Shown: one piece after another, positions 29,655 to 32,336 of the stretch
How the letters are laid out: every line of letters begins with the position of its first letter
Numbering within the stretch: the first letter of the stretch is position 1
Virus record (IMG/VR): IMGVR_UViG_3300034071_002143
Coordinates: 1 to 32,336 of that record
Origin: a virus
Reading direction: 5' to 3' (one strand)
DNA length: 32,336 nt
Made by a program: the position numbers and the translations under genes
Notes under the pieces: model-generated
The model's database searches: none
What the model was told of the DNA's origin: nothing
What the model saw: the letters and a program-made list of their open reading frames with translations, nothing else

Positions 29655-30317
29655 ATGGAACAAAATAAAATATATCACATTGATTGCCTTGATGGGTTTA
29701 AGCAACTTGAAAATAAAAGCGTTAACCACGTTTTTACAAGTCCACCATACAATAGAAAAAGAAATGATAAATACGAACACCATAACGATTGTATTGATGA
29801 TTATTTTGGGTGGCTGTGTAATGTTATTGATGAATGTATAAGGGTTTCAAAAGGATATGTATTTTTCAACATAATGAAAAACTACTACAATAAACAAGAT
29901 GTTTTTAAATTGATTGGTAAATACTCTGAAAACATAGTTGAAATAATTGTTTGGGAAAAAACAAATCCACTACCTGCAAATGGAAATAATATTACAAATG
30001 CTTATGAGTTTTTTTTGATATTTGGAAGCGATGCTTTAAAAAGCAATACTACTTATACAAAAAATATAATATCAACCGCAGTAAATTCAGATATGACAAC
30101 CGACCATAAAGCAATAATGAAACAAGATGTTGCGGAGTGGTTTATTAAAAATTTTACAAAAGAAAATGATTTAATTTTAGATTGTTTTATGGGTGCTGGG
30201 ACTACTGCTATAACTTGCAAATTCAATAAAAGAAATTATATTGGATTTGAATTAAATGAAAAATATGTCGAACTGTCAAATAAGCGAATTTACGATGCAC
30301 TTGGGTTGTTCGCTTAA
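29655..30317 (+). CDS. DNA methyltransferase (N6-adenine/N4-cytosine type), cassette 1
   Basis: This 220-residue enzyme has catalytic motif IV TSPPYNRK at residues 28-35 and the AdoMet-binding motif DCFMGAGTT at about 180-188. Motif IV comes first, the beta-class order. Residues about 60-70 and 105-120 hold a short specificity segment (IVWEKTNPLPANGNNI), too small for a long recognition domain. It transfers a methyl group from AdoMet to an amino group in DNA, probably protecting phage DNA from host restriction. No restriction gene accompanies it. It lies between attC-like sites 1 and 2, so it looks like captured cargo. The recognition site cannot be read. Confidence 0.88.
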   Translation: MEQNKIYHIDCLDGFKQLENKSVNHVFTSPPYNRKRNDKYEHHNDCIDDYFGWLCNVIDECIRVSKGYVFFNIMKNYYNKQDVFKLIGKYSENIVEIIVWEKTNPLPANGNNITNAYEFFLIFGSDALKSNTTYTKNIISTAVNSDMTTDHKAIMKQDVAEWFIKNFTKENDLILDCFMGAGTTAITCKFNKRNYIGFELNEKYVELSNKRIYDALGLFA

Positions 30318-30320
30318 AAT

Positions 30321-30457
30321 GGCTTATAACGGGTTGCGGCTAAACGAGGTGGCTGATTATACCTCGAAACTTAATACGAAGAACAATGGATAATTTAAAC
30401 AACAAACTTTCAGACGAAGCACAAAACCAGCCATCTTGTTTAGGTGCTGTTATACGC
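30321..30457 (+). repeat. attC-like hairpin site 2
   Basis: It is bounded by TTATAACGG (from 30324) and GGTGCTGTTATACGC (to 30457). A 17-nt arm at 30339-30355 pairs with 30428-30444 at 16 positions, two as G-T. It is longer than the others, and the first 24 codons of the next small gene lie inside its loop and 3' arm. Confidence 0.65.
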
Positions 30458-30607
30458 AGTTTTCCTGATAATGTTGAAATATGGAAATGGTGGCAAACAC
30501 AGAAATTTCAAAAAGAACAAGGTGAGCAAGAGTACACAATGATTTATGAGATTGATTTACCTAAGATACTGAAAGCATTTACGGAGCAGTTTCCAAATTG
30601 CGTATAA
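30386..30607 (+). CDS. 73-residue cassette-borne small protein
   Basis: The start codon lies within attC-like site 2, and the stop codon is made by the GTATAAC end of site 3, so the frame spans exactly one cassette. The first 24 residues (MDNLNNKLSDEAQNQPSCLG and a few more) are therefore encoded by the recombination-site DNA. Short Bacteroidota proteins with this kind of N-terminus recur for that reason. The remainder (WKWWQTQKFQKEQGEQEY, then an acidic helix) has no known motif. It may be a real cassette product or a frame created by the site. The internal Met at about residue 51 is a possible alternative start. Confidence 0.45.
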   Translation: MDNLNNKLSDEAQNQPSCLGAVIRSFPDNVEIWKWWQTQKFQKEQGEQEYTMIYEIDLPKILKAFTEQFPNCV

Positions 30608-30675
30608 CGGTTTGCAGCTTGGCGCAGTTTGCGCTGGCTTGTGGGAGGGGAATTGCGCTAAGGTGCTGTTATGTG
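30602..30675 (+). repeat. attC-like hairpin site 3
   Basis: It is bounded by GTATAACGG and GGTGCTGTTATGTG. Arms GCTTGGCGCAGTT (30617-30629) and AATTGCGCTAAGG (30651-30663) pair at 12 of 13 positions, two as G-T. A small extra hairpin GCGCA/TGCGC lies inside. It precedes the second methyltransferase by 28 nt. Confidence 0.65.
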
Positions 30676-30702
30676 TCTGTAATTTTTTTAAACTTTTGAG
30701 CG

Positions 30703-31509
30703 ATGGAATTAAATAAAATATATAATGAGAGCAATTTAGAAACGATGGCAAAGATGCCTAATGGTTTCGTTGATTTAGTGGTAACATCACCGCCTTATGA
30801 TGGACTAAGAACCTATAATGGTTACTCATTCCCATTTGAAGATATTGCTAAAGAACTTTACAGAGTAACCAAAGAAGGCGGTGTTGTTGTTTGGATTGTA
30901 GGGGATGCCGTTGTTGATGGTGGTGAAAGCGGAACAAGTTTTAGGCAGGTGTTATTTTTTCAATCACTTGGCTTTTTAATACACGATACAATGATTTACG
31001 AAAAGAACGGTGCTGCATACCCAGCAAATGACAAAAGCAACCGTTATAGCCAAGTGTTTGAATATATGTTTGTGTTGAGTAAAGGGAAGCCTAAAACTTA
31101 CAATTTGATTAAGGATAGAAAAAACAGGTGGGCAGGAAGTAAAACATTTGGAAACCAAAGCAACAGAAAACAAGATGGCGAACTTGATAAAAAAGGGAGC
31201 AGAGAAACGGCAGAATATGGCTACCGATACAATATTTGGAAATACAATAATGGATATGGATATTCAGCCGAAGAAGATATTGCATACGAACACCCTGCCA
31301 TATTTCCCGAAGCGTTGGCTGCCGACCACATATTTACTTGGAGTAATGAAAATGATTTGGTTTACGATTGTTTTGGTGGAAGCGGAACAACGGCAAAGAT
31401 GGCTCACAAACTGAAACGAAACTGGATATTAAGTGAATTGAGCAAAGAATATGTTGATATAGCAGAAAAAAGAATTGCTCCTCATTTAGCACAAACTTCA
31501 TTGTTTTAG
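30703..31509 (+). CDS. DNA methyltransferase (amino-methyltransferase, beta class), cassette 2
   Basis: This 268-residue enzyme has catalytic motif IV TSPPYDGLR at 28-36 and the AdoMet motif DCFGGSGTT at about 225-233. Between them is a longer, Lys/Asn/Gly-rich target-recognition segment (about residues 125-195). It is of the same class as the methyltransferase at 29.7 kb but shares only the motifs, so the two probably recognise different sites. The DNA is visibly less AT-rich than neighbouring genes, suggesting recent transfer. It lies directly after attC-like site 3; no matching site was found downstream. Likely role: modification against host restriction. Confidence 0.9.
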   Translation: MELNKIYNESNLETMAKMPNGFVDLVVTSPPYDGLRTYNGYSFPFEDIAKELYRVTKEGGVVVWIVGDAVVDGGESGTSFRQVLFFQSLGFLIHDTMIYEKNGAAYPANDKSNRYSQVFEYMFVLSKGKPKTYNLIKDRKNRWAGSKTFGNQSNRKQDGELDKKGSRETAEYGYRYNIWKYNNGYGYSAEEDIAYEHPAIFPEALAADHIFTWSNENDLVYDCFGGSGTTAKMAHKLKRNWILSELSKEYVDIAEKRIAPHLAQTSLF

Positions 31510-31545
31510 GTGCGGTGGGAAAAAAGTTTAAAAAAATTATTGCAC

Positions 31546-31569
31546 ATAACTTATTGATTGGAGCATAAA
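31546..31569 (+). repeat. Long direct repeat, copy B
   Basis: This matches copy A at 27302-27325 at 23 of 24 positions, in the same orientation. It lies just before the small gene at 31582. Confidence 0.6.
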
Positions 31570-31581
31570 CACCTACTAATA

Positions 31582-31806
31582 ATGAAAACAATATCAAAAA
31601 GTTATAAGGTTAAATGGCAATTAGCGTTCAACAACAACTATGTATGGACTGAATGCGGGAAACTGTTTAATTTTAAAACTAAAAGAGAACTTAAAAAAAC
31701 TCTTAAAGGCTCAAAAATTGGCTATTGGATTGGATCTAAATTCTATAAAATTGAAAAACTAAAAAAAGAAATAGAATTAATTCCAAAAATTATTTGTCCA
31801 TTTTAA
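31582..31806 (+). CDS. Small basic protein, 74 residues
   Basis: I start at the ATG at 31582 rather than 31558 because the upstream codons fall in or next to direct repeat copy B. The protein is Lys-rich with aromatic strands (SYKVKWQLAFNNNYVWTECG, then IGYWIGSKFYKI) and reads as a small beta domain with a basic surface, possibly nucleic-acid binding. It has no recognised family. The promoter of the next gene has its TTG element inside the last codons. Confidence 0.55.
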   Translation: MKTISKSYKVKWQLAFNNNYVWTECGKLFNFKTKRELKKTLKGSKIGYWIGSKFYKIEKLKKEIELIPKIICPF

Positions 31807-31823
31807 AATAATATATATATTTG
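31794..31823 (+). promoter_or_regulatory. Consensus promoter of the annealing-protein gene
   Basis: TTTG (TTG at 31794-31796) is followed after exactly 19 nt by TATATTTG (31816-31823), a perfect Bacteroidota promoter. The ATG at 31842 follows after 18 nt. Confidence 0.8.
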
Positions 31824-31841
31824 CACTCTAAACAATAAACT

Positions 31842-32336
31842 ATGACAACAAATCTTTCAATTTACAACAAACTCAAGACACCTCCAAAAGAGGCATTAAA
31901 AACAATTGGAGCAGGTAGGCTTAAAGGCATGACCGATATTAAGCCTCAGTGGAGAATACTTGCTATGACAGAGCAATTTGGACCTTGCGGTATTGGTTGG
32001 TTTTATGACGATGTTATTTTTGATTATCAGCATACTGCATCTGGAGAAGTGGTTTGTAATTGCAGACTAAAATTATTTATTAAGGTAGACGGAGAGTGGA
32101 GCCAACCTATTGTTGGTACTGGTGGAAGTAAATTAATCGCACAAGAAAGCAAAGGTTTATATGTTTCTGACGAAGCCGAAAAAATGGCAATGACCGATGC
32201 TTTAAGCGTGGCTATGAAAGCTATAGGAGTAGCAGGGGATATTTACTTGGGATATTCTGACTCTAAGTACAATACAAGCGAAAAGAAAGAAACTAATTTA
32301 GCGCCTATACAAGACACTTTGTCTTCTATTAATACC
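31842..32336 (+). CDS. Sak-type (Rad52-like, DUF1071) single-strand annealing protein, partial
   Basis: The frame is open from the ATG at 31842 to the window end, 165 codons. Residues about 20-40 contain GAGRLKGMTDIKPQWRILAM, then TEQFGPCGIGWFYDD, GEWSQPIVGTGGS at about 85-97 and TDALSVAMKAIGVAGDIYLG at about 122-141. I recognise this order from the Sak/DUF1071 family of phage single-strand annealing proteins. These pair complementary strands during recombination-dependent replication and would work with the SSB-like protein and exonuclease. The C-terminal tail, normally the SSB-interacting part, is cut off by the window. It has a perfect consensus promoter of its own. Confidence 0.87.
   Translation, partial: MTTNLSIYNKLKTPPKEALKTIGAGRLKGMTDIKPQWRILAMTEQFGPCGIGWFYDDVIFDYQHTASGEVVCNCRLKLFIKVDGEWSQPIVGTGGSKLIAQESKGLYVSDEAEKMAMTDALSVAMKAIGVAGDIYLGYSDSKYNTSEKKETNLAPIQDTLSSINT

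Noticed and set aside
31510-31560. A fourth attC-like site after the second methyltransferase
   Set aside because: A CATAAC word occurs near 31545, but I find neither paired arms nor a TGCTGTTAT end.
1-32336. Diversity-generating retroelement acting on the fibres
   Set aside because: No reverse transcriptase gene and no template/variable repeat pair were seen near either fibre gene.
1-32336. tRNA genes or CRISPR arrays
   Set aside because: No cloverleaf with a T-arm motif and no regularly spaced repeat set was found by eye; a tRNA scan would be decisive.

Overview
The window is an internal segment of an AT-rich tailed-phage genome (lytic phage or prophage) whose host is very probably a member of the Bacteroidota, most likely a flavobacterium. 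This rests on repeated promoter matches to the Bacteroidota pattern TTG-N19/20-TAnnTTTG, A-rich leaders without Shine-Dalgarno sequences, a lipoprotein with a Bacteroidota surface-export signal, and protein families typical of short-tailed (podovirus, crAss-like) Bacteroidota phages. No host housekeeping gene, tRNA or CRISPR array was seen. Two genes, at the left and right ends, run off the window. Family names come from motifs I recognise by eye, not from a search. Layout: (1) 1-13.5 kb, leftward: virion morphogenesis. In transcription order: coiled-coil protein, C1q-like fibre, small ORF, a tandem GroES-like protein, small terminase candidate, large terminase, portal, scaffold candidate, major capsid protein, head/auxiliary protein, two tail-connector candidates and a partial tail hub/muzzle candidate. 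(2) 13.5-14.2 kb: no gene, but a dense cluster of RNA secondary structure and leftward promoters, which is the best candidate for an undescribed regulatory RNA. (3) 14.2-17.8 kb, leftward: lysis and tail module with a spanin-like membrane protein, GH24 lysozyme, two holin candidates, a second fibre and small virion proteins. (4) 17.8-21.1 kb: a lone rightward gene, a leftward phage groEL-groES pair, then a rightward zinc-ribbon/NinG pair. (5) 21.1-21.6 kb: a repeat-rich gap where strand composition flips, a replication-origin candidate. (6) 21.6-32.3 kb, rightward: early and replication genes. These include a Tyr/Asp-rich conserved protein, an M20 peptidase with a zinc-ribbon tail, a 1-kb gap, a RadC-type protein, a surface lipoprotein and several small ORFs. 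They are followed by a 5'-3' exonuclease, an SSB-like protein, a DnaA domain IV protein, two DNA methyltransferases in an array of attC-like hairpin sites, and a Sak-type annealing protein. How it fits together: the two arms diverge, with late structural genes leftward and early/replication genes rightward. The chaperonin pair and the tandem GroES-like protein beside terminase suggest phage-directed folding of capsid or packaging proteins. Exonuclease, SSB-like protein, Sak, NinG and DnaA-IV form a replication/recombination set. The methyltransferases look like exchangeable anti-restriction cargo. The most unusual items are the attC-like array inside a phage, the switch-like RNA region at 13.5-14.2 kb, the second GroES-like protein, and a duplicated leader plus operator pair controlling two early transcription units.
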